Origin: Runella slithyformis DSM 19594
Lineage (GTDB): Bacteria; Bacteroidota; Bacteroidia; Cytophagales; Spirosomataceae
Assembly (NCBI RefSeq): GCF_000218895.1
Contig: NC_015703.1
Location: 1,487,501 to 1,551,500, forward strand
DNA length: 64,000 nucleotides
Reading direction: 5' to 3'
Shown here: one piece after another, positions 34,709 to 43,711 of the stretch
Layout: each line of letters opens with the position of its first letter
Numbering within the stretch: position 1 is the first letter of the stretch
Program-made: the position numbers and the translations under genes
The notes under the pieces: model-generated
What the model was told of the DNA's origin: nothing
Database searches by the model: none
The model's input: the letters and a program-made list of their open reading frames with translations, nothing else

Positions 34709-35584
34709 TTACTCGCCTCTTTGCATGTACACTTTTTGGTACTGCAACGGTGACTTGCCCGTTAGGTTTTTAAATTGGCGATTAAAATTTGAGACGGTGT
34801 TAAACCCGCTTTCGTAACATATTTGGGTCACAGAATATTTTTCCTGTACCAACAGCTTGCACGCATACGCAATGCGAATTTCGCTCACAAAATCGGAAAA
34901 GGTCTTGTTGGCTCGACTTTTAAAATACCGGCAAAAGGCCGCCTCGGTCATGTTGGCCAGGGCAGAGACTTCCTGTAGGCGGATCTCTTCTTTGAAATGT
35001 TTCATGACATATTCATAGACCCGCTGCATTCGTTCGGTTTCGGACACTTTGTAGGTATTGACGTAGCCCACCCCGGTAATATACTCCACCTCCGATGTAT
35101 GGGAGAGCTGATGCAAGGTAGACAATAACGCTAAAACAGCCTCAAATCCCTGACTGACCGCCAACTTTTTCAGGCTGTTCTGCACCATTCGGCGTGCTGC
35201 GCCTACAATATCCAACCCTCTGAGACCTTTATCCAACAATTGCTTCAGAACGTGCATTTCAGGTTTATCAAAAAAACCTTCTCCCAAAAAATCTTCCGTA
35301 AAATAAACCACTATGCCGTGGGTCTTCAGCTCAGGGTTTCCCTCAAAATAGGCACGGTCGCTCCGCCAAAGGTGCGGGATATTGGGACCTAAAAAAACCG
35401 TATCTCCTGCCTCAAAATGGCGAATATCATCGCCGACGAATCGCGTGCCGGTTCCTTCCAACACCGTAAAAAGCTGATAATGAGGATGAAAATGCCAATT
35501 GGGGTCAAAATGCGACTCCAACAGCTCAATGGTCGTAAACGATGCCGACGGCACATTTAACTCTTTTCGTAAGGGCGCGCGCAT
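34709..35584 (-). CDS. AraC-family transcriptional regulator with cupin sensor
   Basis: The 291-residue regulator has an N-terminal cupin (SHFDPNWHFHPHYQLFTVLEG, then ETVFLGPNIPHLWRS-like strands) and two C-terminal helix-turn-helix motifs, VSALANMTEAAFCRYFKSR and ICYESGFNTVSNFNRQFK followed by TGKSPLQYQ. It probably responds to a sugar or other small ligand. No target operon is adjacent on the same strand; the nearest catabolic genes start at 37767. Confidence 0.9.
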   Translation of the reverse strand: MRAPLRKELNVPSASFTTIELLESHFDPNWHFHPHYQLFTVLEGTGTRFVGDDIRHFEAGDTVFLGPNIPHLWRSDRAYFEGNPELKTHGIVVYFTEDFLGEGFFDKPEMHVLKQLLDKGLRGLDIVGAARRMVQNSLKKLAVSQGFEAVLALLSTLHQLSHTSEVEYITGVGYVNTYKVSETERMQRVYEYVMKHFKEEIRLQEVSALANMTEAAFCRYFKSRANKTFSDFVSEIRIAYACKLLVQEKYSVTQICYESGFNTVSNFNRQFKNLTGKSPLQYQKVYMQRGE

Positions 35585-35645
35585 GATGGGTCAATCAATG
35601 TGGGTTATCATTTTTATGTATTCATAACGAGTCTATATTCCGATC

Positions 35646-37556
35646 TCAAATCAACTCCCAGGCGCTTAGGTAAGCATCCAGCCGTTCGGCATAGGAAATA
35701 AAATCGGCATAAAACGGAAACTGCGCCAGGGTGGCGCTATCGCCCACCACTACCAGTTTTTTACGGGCGCGGGTCATGGCTACGTTCATGCGCCGAATGT
35801 CTGCCAAAAAACCGATGCTTCCCTCGCTGTTACTGCGGGTCATGCTGATGTAGACCACATCCCGCTCCTGCCCCTGAAAGCTGTCGACGGTATTGACGGC
35901 CATATGGGCGAGGTACGGCTGCAACTCGGGTACGTGGCTGAGTTGCTCAGCGAGCACGTGGATCTGTTGTTTATACGGGGCAATAATGGCAATACTCGGA
36001 AACGATGTATCCGTTTTTTGCGCCTCCCATTCGGCGGTGAGCAGCCCAAGATGTTTGAGTAATAACGCAGCTTCTTCGGGATTGGTGCTGCTGGTGCCTT
36101 CCAATTTTTCTTCAAAACCACAACCGGCTGTATCAATGAACAATACGGGTTTATCGTCCGTAAAAAGCACCCGATGCGCCACCGAAGCGTGCGCTTTGAG
36201 CTTATGTTGATAAAAGATTTGGGACGAATAGCCCATGATTTGCTCATTCATGCGGTATTGTTCTTCCAGCAATGTCACCGCCTCAGGATGCGCGTCGACG
36301 CATTTTTCAAGCAACGTAGTACTCAATCCTCCCTTTGCCGCAACTTCTGATTTTATCGTGGGAGATAATTGACAATGGTCACCCGCCAGAATCACTTTTT
36401 GGGCTTTCAGAACAGGAATCCAGCAGGCAGGCTCCAGCGCCTGACCTGCCTCATCAATCACGACGGTATGATACCGCACCTCTCTGACGGTGTAGTGATT
36501 GGAGCCCACCAACGTAGCCGTGACCACCTGCGCTTTGACCAACAGGTCGTCAATGATGTACTGCTCGGTGTTGCCCACCTCTTTCATGATCCGGTGCGCT
36601 TCGACAAACAGCAGCTTACGTTGGTCGCGTTCTGATTTGCCAAAACTGCGCTTGTATTTGTGGGCCATGGCTTTCAACTCCTGTGCCTGCTTTTTGAGCC
36701 GTTTGGCTTCTTTCATGTAAGGGTGTTCGGCCATTTTACTGTCGAGCGTCAGCGCCGTTAAGCGTTCGGTCACGCGGGCAGGATTGCCGACACGCAACAC
36801 GTTAAGGCCTTCTTCGTGCAGCTTCTCACTCAGCAGATCCACGGCCGTATTGCTCGGCGCCACTACCAATACTTTCTGATTTTCAGTCTTTACCAATGCT
36901 TTGATGGCCTGCACCAGGGTAGTGGTCTTGCCCGTACCCGGAGGACCGTGTACTACGGCCAGTTCATTGGCCCGCAAAATGCTGTCGACGGCCGATTGCT
37001 GCGAAGGATTAAGACTTGGGGTACTGTAAAAAGGTGCCTGCTCCTTAAAGGTCGGCTTTTTCTCTCCCGTCAAAATAGCCGCTAACCGTGTCGCAGGCTC
37101 GTTGGTACTTTTTTCCAATACCGCCATCGCCTGTTTTAAGGCCGATTGCATTTCTTCGTAACTGTTGTCGTCAAAAAGCACATCAATGCCCAGCTTTCCA
37201 TCGCGTGACCACTCCGGCAATTCGTCAGTACGCAGCGTTATTTTCAGGCGATTGCCGTTTTGATGCGTTATGGTGCCTTCGACCCGGTCATTTTTGGCGT
37301 CGTGATTACAAAAAAACACGGCGGGCATTCCAAATCGAAATTGGTGTGCAATATCCTGATGCGTAGTGCGTTCCAATTCGACCGTCAGGTAATCCCCCCG
37401 GCTCATTTCCGACCCTCGAATGGCCACCGGATACCACGTCAGGCCGTTGGCCCGGCGCTCCGCCACCGACGACTGCTCCGTAAGTTTACGGTATTGATTA
37501 TGATCTTCTTCACGTTCAATTTTTAATAAATCAAGCAGTTTTTTAAAGTACTCCAT
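35646..37556 (-). CDS. SF1B helicase, IGHMBP2/SMUBP-2-like
   Basis: The 636-residue protein is an UPF1-like superfamily 1 helicase: an N-terminal beta-barrel region, Walker A VHGPPGTGKTTT, motif II VVIDEAGQALEPA, motif III VILAGDHCQLSP, motif V VNTVDSFQGQERD and motif VI MNVAMTRARKKL. Members unwind DNA or RNA 5' to 3'. ATG 37556 is preferred to TTG 37562. It is a single gene with 210 bases to the next, divergent, operon. Confidence 0.93.
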   Translation of the reverse strand: MEYFKKLLDLLKIEREEDHNQYRKLTEQSSVAERRANGLTWYPVAIRGSEMSRGDYLTVELERTTHQDIAHQFRFGMPAVFFCNHDAKNDRVEGTITHQNGNRLKITLRTDELPEWSRDGKLGIDVLFDDNSYEEMQSALKQAMAVLEKSTNEPATRLAAILTGEKKPTFKEQAPFYSTPSLNPSQQSAVDSILRANELAVVHGPPGTGKTTTLVQAIKALVKTENQKVLVVAPSNTAVDLLSEKLHEEGLNVLRVGNPARVTERLTALTLDSKMAEHPYMKEAKRLKKQAQELKAMAHKYKRSFGKSERDQRKLLFVEAHRIMKEVGNTEQYIIDDLLVKAQVVTATLVGSNHYTVREVRYHTVVIDEAGQALEPACWIPVLKAQKVILAGDHCQLSPTIKSEVAAKGGLSTTLLEKCVDAHPEAVTLLEEQYRMNEQIMGYSSQIFYQHKLKAHASVAHRVLFTDDKPVLFIDTAGCGFEEKLEGTSSTNPEEAALLLKHLGLLTAEWEAQKTDTSFPSIAIIAPYKQQIHVLAEQLSHVPELQPYLAHMAVNTVDSFQGQERDVVYISMTRSNSEGSIGFLADIRRMNVAMTRARKKLVVVGDSATLAQFPFYADFISYAERLDAYLSAWELI

Positions 37557-37766
37557 GCACAAAGGTATACGATAAGGGTTAAAATGAAGTACGAAACTGT
37601 ACGGTTTTCTTTTTTAAACCAACTTAATCTTAACACTATTTTTTTCAATTTTGTTTTTTTTGGTCAAGATACAGTTAAAATAAGCAAAAGGAAGGGAAGT
37701 TTTTAGTATTATTTTACTATTATTTTGTACTTGAAATCCTCTGCCACAAGCCATTCCTTTTACCGT

Positions 37767-38606
37767 ATGAAATTCAGTATGAATCTGCTCCTGTGGGGCA
37801 CCCAAATCGACGAAAGCCTTTTTCCCACCCTTGAGCTGATTCAGGAGATCGGATTTGAAGGTGTGGAAGTCCCTATTTTCAATAATAATCCCGATGCCTG
37901 GCACAATTGGCGCAAAAAACTTGACGAACTGGGGCTGCACCGCGAATGTGATACGTTCTGCGGACCCACCGAAAACCTTATCAGCCCTGATGCTTCCATT
38001 CGGGCCAATGCACTCACCAATCTCAAACGCATCGTAGACTGCGGCGCCGTATTGGGGGCGACCAAGCTTATGGGACCGTATCATTCGGCCATCAGTGTTT
38101 TTACCGGCCGACCCGCTGCCGCCGACGAATGGAATTGGGGAGTTGAAGGCATTCACCAATTGGCAGAATATGCTCAAAGTCAAGGCATTACCCTTGGCCT
38201 GGAATACTTAAACCGCTTTGAGTTATATTTGACAAGTTGCGGTGATGAACTGATTCGTTTTGTGGACGATGTAGCGCACCCCAACTGCAAGATCATGTTT
38301 GATACTTTTCACGCCAACATTGAAGAGAAAAACATCGGTGACTGTATTCGGAAAATGGGCGACCGCATTTCGTTCATTCAACTTTCTGAAAACGATCGCA
38401 GCACTCCCGGCAAAGGCAATGTCGACTGGGAAGGTACGTTTCAGGCCATCAAAGACATTCATTACGACGGTTGGCTGAGCATTGAAGCCTTCAGTCCTAA
38501 ACTTCCCGCTGCCAATATCTGGCGTAAGATGTTTGATTCGGAAGAGCAACTGATGCGGGATGGGCTGGCTTTTATTCGTAACTCCTGCCACCGCATAGGC
38601 ATATAG
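37767..38606 (+). CDS. Sugar phosphate isomerase/epimerase-family protein (TIM barrel)
   Basis: The 279-residue TIM-barrel protein matches the D-tagatose 3-epimerase/AP-endonuclease-2 family: metal residues are suggested by GLEYLNRFE (Glu), IMFDTFHANIEE (Asp and His), and WLSIEAFSP (Glu). Such enzymes epimerise ketoses at C3 or act on 3-keto sugars. ATG 37767 is used since the upstream in-frame extension is not conserved-looking. It leads the run with the Gfo/Idh dehydrogenase and ThuA-type giant, so it probably handles an oxidised sugar; the substrate is not known. Confidence 0.9.
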   Translation: MKFSMNLLLWGTQIDESLFPTLELIQEIGFEGVEVPIFNNNPDAWHNWRKKLDELGLHRECDTFCGPTENLISPDASIRANALTNLKRIVDCGAVLGATKLMGPYHSAISVFTGRPAAADEWNWGVEGIHQLAEYAQSQGITLGLEYLNRFELYLTSCGDELIRFVDDVAHPNCKIMFDTFHANIEEKNIGDCIRKMGDRISFIQLSENDRSTPGKGNVDWEGTFQAIKDIHYDGWLSIEAFSPKLPAANIWRKMFDSEEQLMRDGLAFIRNSCHRIGI

Positions 38607-38725
38607 ATCCCCCGGGTACTTTTCTGTACTCTGTTTTCATTTGTACCTATAAACATACCTCTTAAAAACCTAAAACCACTATGTGACCTATGTGTCTATC
38701 GTGGTTACAAAAATCAATTTCTGAC

Positions 38726-39847
38726 ATGTCTCAAAAAATCAACATTGCCATTGTAGGGCTCGGGTTCGGAGCCGAATTTATTCCCATCTATCAGCGTCAT
38801 CCCCACGCAAATATGTACGCTATTTGTCAGCGGAACGTCGAAAAACTCAACGCCATCGGCGATGCGTTCAACATTGACGTGCGTTATTCTGACTATGACG
38901 AATTATTAAAAGATCCCAACATTGACGCCGTTCACATCAATTCTCCCATCCCGAACCACGCCGAACAAACCTTGAAGGCACTGCGTGCGGGCAAACACGT
39001 GGCCTGTACCGTCCCCATGGCTACCTCGGTAGAAGATTGTATGGAAATCGTGAAAACCTGCAAAGAAACGGGCAAAAAATACATGATGATGGAAACCGTG
39101 GTGTACGCCCGTGAGTTTCTGTTTGTAAAAGAATTGTACGAAAAAGGCGAACTCGGCAAGGTACAGTTCCTGAAGGCATCGCACCAGCAGGACATGGACG
39201 GCTGGCCTGATTATTGGCCCGGCTTGCCTCCCATGCACTACGCTACGCACTGCGTAGGTCCGGTAGCCGGTCTGTTGCGGTTGGAAGCGGAATACGTTTC
39301 GTGCTTTGGCTCCGGAACCATTCGCGAAGAACTGGCCAAGATCCACAATTCGCCTTTTGCGGTCGAATCAGCCCATATCAAATTTAAAGACAGTGACTTG
39401 AGCGCGTATGTATATCGCTCGCTGTTTGACGTAGCGCGTCAGTACCGCGAAAGCTTTGAAGTATACGGATCTAAAAAATCTTTTGAATGGCCGCTCATCG
39501 AAGGCGAAGAAGCGGTGATTCACACTGCCAAAAAAGAAGAACACGAAATTCCGGAACGCGTCGTTACGCCCGATTATGCGCACCTGTTGCCCGAAGAAAT
39601 TCAGGCATTTACCACCCGCGGTGTGTATGACGTCGAAGAAAACACCCACCTGTCGTTTACGCAGGGTGCCGGACACGGCGGCTCGCATCCGCACTTAGCG
39701 CACGAGTTTTTGATGGCTTTGGTCGAAGACCGCGATCCCTTCCCGAATGCCGCACAGTCGGCCAACTGGACGTCGGTCGGTATTTTGGCGCACGAATCAG
39801 CCATGCAGGGCGGTAAGATCATGTATTTGCCCGACTTTAATGCGTAA
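38726..39847 (+). CDS. Gfo/Idh/MocA-family oxidoreductase
   Basis: The 373-residue NAD(P)-dependent enzyme has the Rossmann motif INIAIVGLGFGAEF near its N terminus, HINSPIPNHAEQTLKALRAGKHV with the family's typical Lys region, and the C-terminal alpha/beta domain containing HQQDMDGWPDYWPG and THCVGPVAG (the HxxD/H-type catalytic site). It oxidises a sugar or derivative. ATG 38726 fits the Rossmann start. No signal peptide is present, so it acts in the cytoplasm. Gap to the ThuA gene is 29 bases. Confidence 0.92.
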   Translation: MSQKINIAIVGLGFGAEFIPIYQRHPHANMYAICQRNVEKLNAIGDAFNIDVRYSDYDELLKDPNIDAVHINSPIPNHAEQTLKALRAGKHVACTVPMATSVEDCMEIVKTCKETGKKYMMMETVVYAREFLFVKELYEKGELGKVQFLKASHQQDMDGWPDYWPGLPPMHYATHCVGPVAGLLRLEAEYVSCFGSGTIREELAKIHNSPFAVESAHIKFKDSDLSAYVYRSLFDVARQYRESFEVYGSKKSFEWPLIEGEEAVIHTAKKEEHEIPERVVTPDYAHLLPEEIQAFTTRGVYDVEENTHLSFTQGAGHGGSHPHLAHEFLMALVEDRDPFPNAAQSANWTSVGILAHESAMQGGKIMYLPDFNA

Positions 39848-39876
39848 CTACGCAATCATTCTGAAATAACCATACA

Positions 39877-42800
39877 ATGAAACGTCTCCTACCCATTGTT
39901 TTACTTGCGATTTTGATGTGGCAATGCGCTACACAAAAACCAAACGTCGGCAAGGTTTCAAACCTTGCCGACGTTAAACCTCGCCGTTTGGAAATTCTGT
40001 TTCTGGGCGACAATGGCCACCACCGCCCCATCGAGCGTGTGCCCGCCATCATGTCTGCTCTGGGAAGCAAAGGCATCAACTTTACGTATTCTGACCAATT
40101 GGACGACCTAAACCCTACCAACCTGGCCAAGTACGACGGTGTTTTGCTTTATGCCAACTGGGATACTATCAGCAAACCGCAGGAACGCGCCCTGGTCGAT
40201 TACATTGCGAGCGGTAAAGGCTTTATTCCCGTTCACTGCGCCTCCTACTGTTTCCGCAATTCGGAGGAATTGGTCAAAATCATGGGCGGTCAATTCTGGC
40301 GGCATACCTGGGATACCATCCGCCCCATTTGGACCAACCCCAATCACCCCGCCATCATGGGCGTGAAGCAGTTCAAAACATTGGATGAAACCTACCTCCA
40401 CAGCAAGCTTCAACCGGATAACCTGGTCCTGACCGAGCGCGAAATTCAACCCGACCAGTACAAAGACAAGCCCAACACCAAAACGGAGCCTTATACGTGG
40501 GTACGTACACACGGAAAAGGCCGCATTTTCTACACGGCATACGGTCATGATGACCGTACCTGGAGTCAGCCGGAGTTCATGAAAATGTTGGAAAAGGGAA
40601 TTCGCTGGGCCGTCGGTGATCAAGCTGTCAAAAACCTGGAGGCGCTTGATCCTCTGCCTTTTACGTACAGAGAAGCCAAACTCCCCAACTACGAAAAACG
40701 TCCCGGACCGCAATTGCAGCAAAACGCCGTCACTCCGCAGGAATCCATGAAACACATTCAGGTGCCGGCCGATTTTACCCTGGAATTGTTTGCCGCCGAA
40801 CCTAACGTAATGCACCCCATCGCCATGAGCTGGGACGAGCGCGGACGATTGTATGTACTGATTACCAAAGATTATCCCAACGAACGCAAAGATACAGGGG
40901 GGACCGACTATATCCTGATCTGTGAAGATACCGACAAAGACGGCAAAGCTGACAAATTCACGCGTTTTGCCGAAGGATTGAGCATCCCCACCGGAATGGT
41001 CTTCGCCAACGGCGGTTTGATCGTCAGCCAGGCACCGCACATGCTCTTCCTGAAAGATACCAACGGCGATGATAAAGCCGACGAAAAGAAAATTTTGTTT
41101 TCAGGATTCGGTACAGGCGATACCCACGCCGGACCAAGCAACTTACACTACGGTTTTGACAACTGGATCTGGGGATGTGTGGGCTATTCAGGATTTGAAG
41201 GTAAGCTCAGAGACAACGCTGACAGCCTCAAATTCGGTCAGGCGTTCTTCCGCTTTAAGCCCGACGGCTCCAAAATGGAATGGGTGACCAGTACGTCCAA
41301 CAACACCTGGGGTTTTGCCTTCAACGAAGCCGGTGACGTATTCGGCTCCACCGCCAACAACTCACACGGCTGGTACATGGCGATTCCGCACCGTTATTTT
41401 ACGGGCAATACAGGCATGGGCCGCGACAATGGAAGCCGCGGAACAGATACCCACAAAGATATGAAGCCTATCACGCCGCGCGTTCGTCAGGTAGATGTTT
41501 TCGGCGGATTTACGGCCGCCGCCGGGCATAATTTCTATACGGCCCGGGCTTTTCCTAAAAAATACTGGAATCAAATCGCCTTTGTTGCCGAGCCAACGGG
41601 CCACGTACTGCACCAAAACCAAATGGTGAAAAAAGGAACCGATTACGAAGACAAAGAAGCCTTCAACCTCCTGGCCGGAGCCGACGAGTGGTTTTCGCCC
41701 GTTTTTGCCGAAGTAGGGCCGGACGGTGCCGTGTGGGTAGCCGACTGGTACAGTTTTATTATCCAGCACAATCCTACACCGCAGGGCTTTGGCAACGGAA
41801 AAGGAAATGCGTATGACACCGATTTGCGCGATTTCACCCACGGTCGGATTTATCGCGTAGGCTACAAACAGGCCCCCGCTTATACGCCTGTCAGCCTGAG
41901 CAAAGACCGCCCGGCCGAATTGGTGGCTACGCTGAAAAACTCCAATATGTTTTGGAGAAGCCACGCCCAGCGAATGTTGGTAGAGCGCGGCAACAAGGAC
42001 GTTGTCCCCCAATTGATTGCTTTGGTAAACGACCCGTCTGTCGATGAAATCGGACTTAATCCTGCCGCCATTCATGCCCTTTGGGCTTTGCAGGGTTTGG
42101 GAGCGTTGAGCGACGAAAGCGTCCTGAAAGCCGTCACCGCCGCCTTAAAACATCCAAGTGCGGCCGTTCGCAAAAATGCCTTGCAGGTATTGCCTCCGAC
42201 CGCGGCGACCGCACAGGCACTTTTAGCGAGCAATACCCTAAATGACAGTGAGCCGCTGGTGGTGCTGAACTCTCTTTTGAAATTTACCGAAACACCCTTA
42301 ACCCCCGAAGTTGAAGAGGCCGTTTTGGCTCGTTTTGAAAGCTCAAACGAAGCCGACGACCGTTGGTTGCCGGATGCGTTTTCCATTATTTTGAATGCGC
42401 ACGGCGGCAAATTGATGAAAACCTATCTGGCCAAACGAACCGTTGGCATGAAGGCCGAGTCGCAGAGCAAAGCCCCGGCTCCCATGAATCATGACCACAG
42501 CGCCATGCACGGACCAAATGCTTCTACGGCCCAAGCCGATGCCAATCACGCGGCTCACACGGCTACCAAGCCCGACTTGGCCATTACCAACATCACGACC
42601 AATCCTGCCCAGCCTTTTGTACGGGAGTCGGCAGCGGTGACCATTGAAATCACTAACAAAGGCGCGGCCCTTCCCAAAGAGCAGGTGCCGGTGGTAAAAG
42701 TTCAAATCGAAGGTCTGGGACTGAAAATCAATACCGTAAGTTATCAACTGAAAAACGGCATTGGTGCGGGAGAAACCATTCAATTGGTTGAAAACAACAA

Positions 42801-43650
42801 CGGACCGTGGGTGGGTCGATTTGGATTTACGGCCGAACAGGCCGGTAAATTGCGCATCAGCGCTACGATTGATGCCGACAACCTGATTCCCGAAGAAGAT
42901 GACGTGAAGAACAATTCGTTTACCAAAACCTTTGATGTCAAACGCCCCGCCAAACTTTCTGACTTTGCCTTGGAGCGTGCTGCCCGGAGTTATGCTTCTT
43001 CTGCGGTTAGCCCTGACTCGGTCGTTGCGTTGATTGCCAGAGCCAATACCTTAGACAGCGAGGCCCGTTATGCCATCTTGAAAGGAATTGTAAACGGCTG
43101 GAATCCACGTCGGAAAGTAACGACCAACGATGCCAACAAATTGCTGTTGGTGAGCACCAAAGAAACCATTTCGGAAGACCTTAAATCTAAGTTTTCGGGT
43201 ATTGTGGAATCTTTCGGTGCCAATGCCTTGGTTCCGGTTGACCCTAATTTGCAGATCGTCAAAATCAAGTCGGTCAAAGAGGCGATGAAGTTTGACCTCA
43301 AAGAGTTTACGGTGATTGCCGGCAAGCCCGTTGAATTAACCTTCGACAACCCCGATGCCATGCAGCACAACCTCGTGATCATCAAGCCCAAATCAACGGA
43401 TATTGTAGGAAATGCGGCCGATAAGATGATTACGCAAAAAGATGCGGCCGAGAAAAACTACGTTCCCAATCTGCCTCAGGTGATCGCGTTTACGCCGTTG
43501 GTCAATCCCGACCAAACCTACCGCCTTACCTTTACGGCTCCGACCGAACCGGGCAATTACCCCTATATCTGTACCTTCCCGGGCCACTGGCGCATCATGA
43601 ATGGCGTCATGAAAGTAGTGAAAGAGGAAGTAAAAACAACGAGTAAATAG
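39877..43650 (+). CDS. Giant lipoprotein: ThuA + membrane-bound dehydrogenase/NHL + HEAT + CARDB + cupredoxin
   Basis: The 1257-residue lipoprotein (Cys17 in MWQC) has a ThuA glutamine-amidotransferase-like domain (about 35-245). It is followed by a beta-propeller glucose/sorbosone-dehydrogenase-like domain (about 285-670), HEAT-type helices (about 695-850), a His-rich linker (NHDHSAMHG), a CARDB domain (about 897-1020), and an azurin-like cupredoxin at the end. The type 1 copper residues are His1164, Cys1232, His1237 and Met1241, spaced as in azurin. It probably oxidises a sugar-like substrate at the surface and passes electrons through copper. An in-frame palindrome (39943-39975) encodes residues 23-33, just after the lipid Cys. 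Confidence 0.85.
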   Translation: MKRLLPIVLLAILMWQCATQKPNVGKVSNLADVKPRRLEILFLGDNGHHRPIERVPAIMSALGSKGINFTYSDQLDDLNPTNLAKYDGVLLYANWDTISKPQERALVDYIASGKGFIPVHCASYCFRNSEELVKIMGGQFWRHTWDTIRPIWTNPNHPAIMGVKQFKTLDETYLHSKLQPDNLVLTEREIQPDQYKDKPNTKTEPYTWVRTHGKGRIFYTAYGHDDRTWSQPEFMKMLEKGIRWAVGDQAVKNLEALDPLPFTYREAKLPNYEKRPGPQLQQNAVTPQESMKHIQVPADFTLELFAAEPNVMHPIAMSWDERGRLYVLITKDYPNERKDTGGTDYILICEDTDKDGKADKFTRFAEGLSIPTGMVFANGGLIVSQAPHMLFLKDTNGDDKADEKKILFSGFGTGDTHAGPSNLHYGFDNWIWGCVGYSGFEGKLRDNADSLKFGQAFFRFKPDGSKMEWVTSTSNNTWGFAFNEAGDVFGSTANNSHGWYMAIPHRYFTGNTGMGRDNGSRGTDTHKDMKPITPRVRQVDVFGGFTAAAGHNFYTARAFPKKYWNQIAFVAEPTGHVLHQNQMVKKGTDYEDKEAFNLLAGADEWFSPVFAEVGPDGAVWVADWYSFIIQHNPTPQGFGNGKGNAYDTDLRDFTHGRIYRVGYKQAPAYTPVSLSKDRPAELVATLKNSNMFWRSHAQRMLVERGNKDVVPQLIALVNDPSVDEIGLNPAAIHALWALQGLGALSDESVLKAVTAALKHPSAAVRKNALQVLPPTAATAQALLASNTLNDSEPLVVLNSLLKFTETPLTPEVEEAVLARFESSNEADDRWLPDAFSIILNAHGGKLMKTYLAKRTVGMKAESQSKAPAPMNHDHSAMHGPNASTAQADANHAAHTATKPDLAITNITTNPAQPFVRESAAVTIEITNKGAALPKEQVPVVKVQIEGLGLKINTVSYQLKNGIGAGETIQLVENNNGPWVGRFGFTAEQAGKLRISATIDADNLIPEEDDVKNNSFTKTFDVKRPAKLSDFALERAARSYASSAVSPDSVVALIARANTLDSEARYAILKGIVNGWNPRRKVTTNDANKLLLVSTKETISEDLKSKFSGIVESFGANALVPVDPNLQIVKIKSVKEAMKFDLKEFTVIAGKPVELTFDNPDAMQHNLVIIKPKSTDIVGNAADKMITQKDAAEKNYVPNLPQVIAFTPLVNPDQTYRLTFTAPTEPGNYPYICTFPGHWRIMNGVMKVVKEEVKTTSK
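39943..39975. repeat. Perfect palindrome inside the coding region of the ThuA-type lipoprotein
   Basis: aacgtcggcaaggtt (39943-39957) pairs with aaccttgccgacgtt (39961-39975), a 16-bp stem with a 1-base loop when the ttt/aaa apex is counted. It lies in frame in the linker between the lipid Cys and the ThuA domain. A relative with the same cgtcgg base and ggttt apex is the terminator stem at 28881-28913. It looks like an intergenic-type palindromic element carried within an open frame. Confidence 0.75.
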
Positions 43651-43668
43651 TTGAACGTATCCTATAGT

Positions 43669-43706
43669 AAAAGCAGCGCCGCACATGTTGCGGCGCTGCT
43701 TTTTTA
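43669..43706. terminator. Bidirectional Rho-independent terminator
   Basis: Stem aaaagcagcgccg (43669-43681) with cggcgctgctttt (43691-43703), a 9-base loop, and a T run on the plus strand (and on the minus strand by the preceding A run). It separates the ThuA-type gene from the opposing NagX-like gene. Confidence 0.85.
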
Positions 43707-43711
43707 TATTA

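Noticed and set aside
40108-41040. Long minus-strand frame antisense to the ThuA-type gene
   Set aside because: It is a shadow of the ThuA and propeller domains, which are clear in the sense frame.
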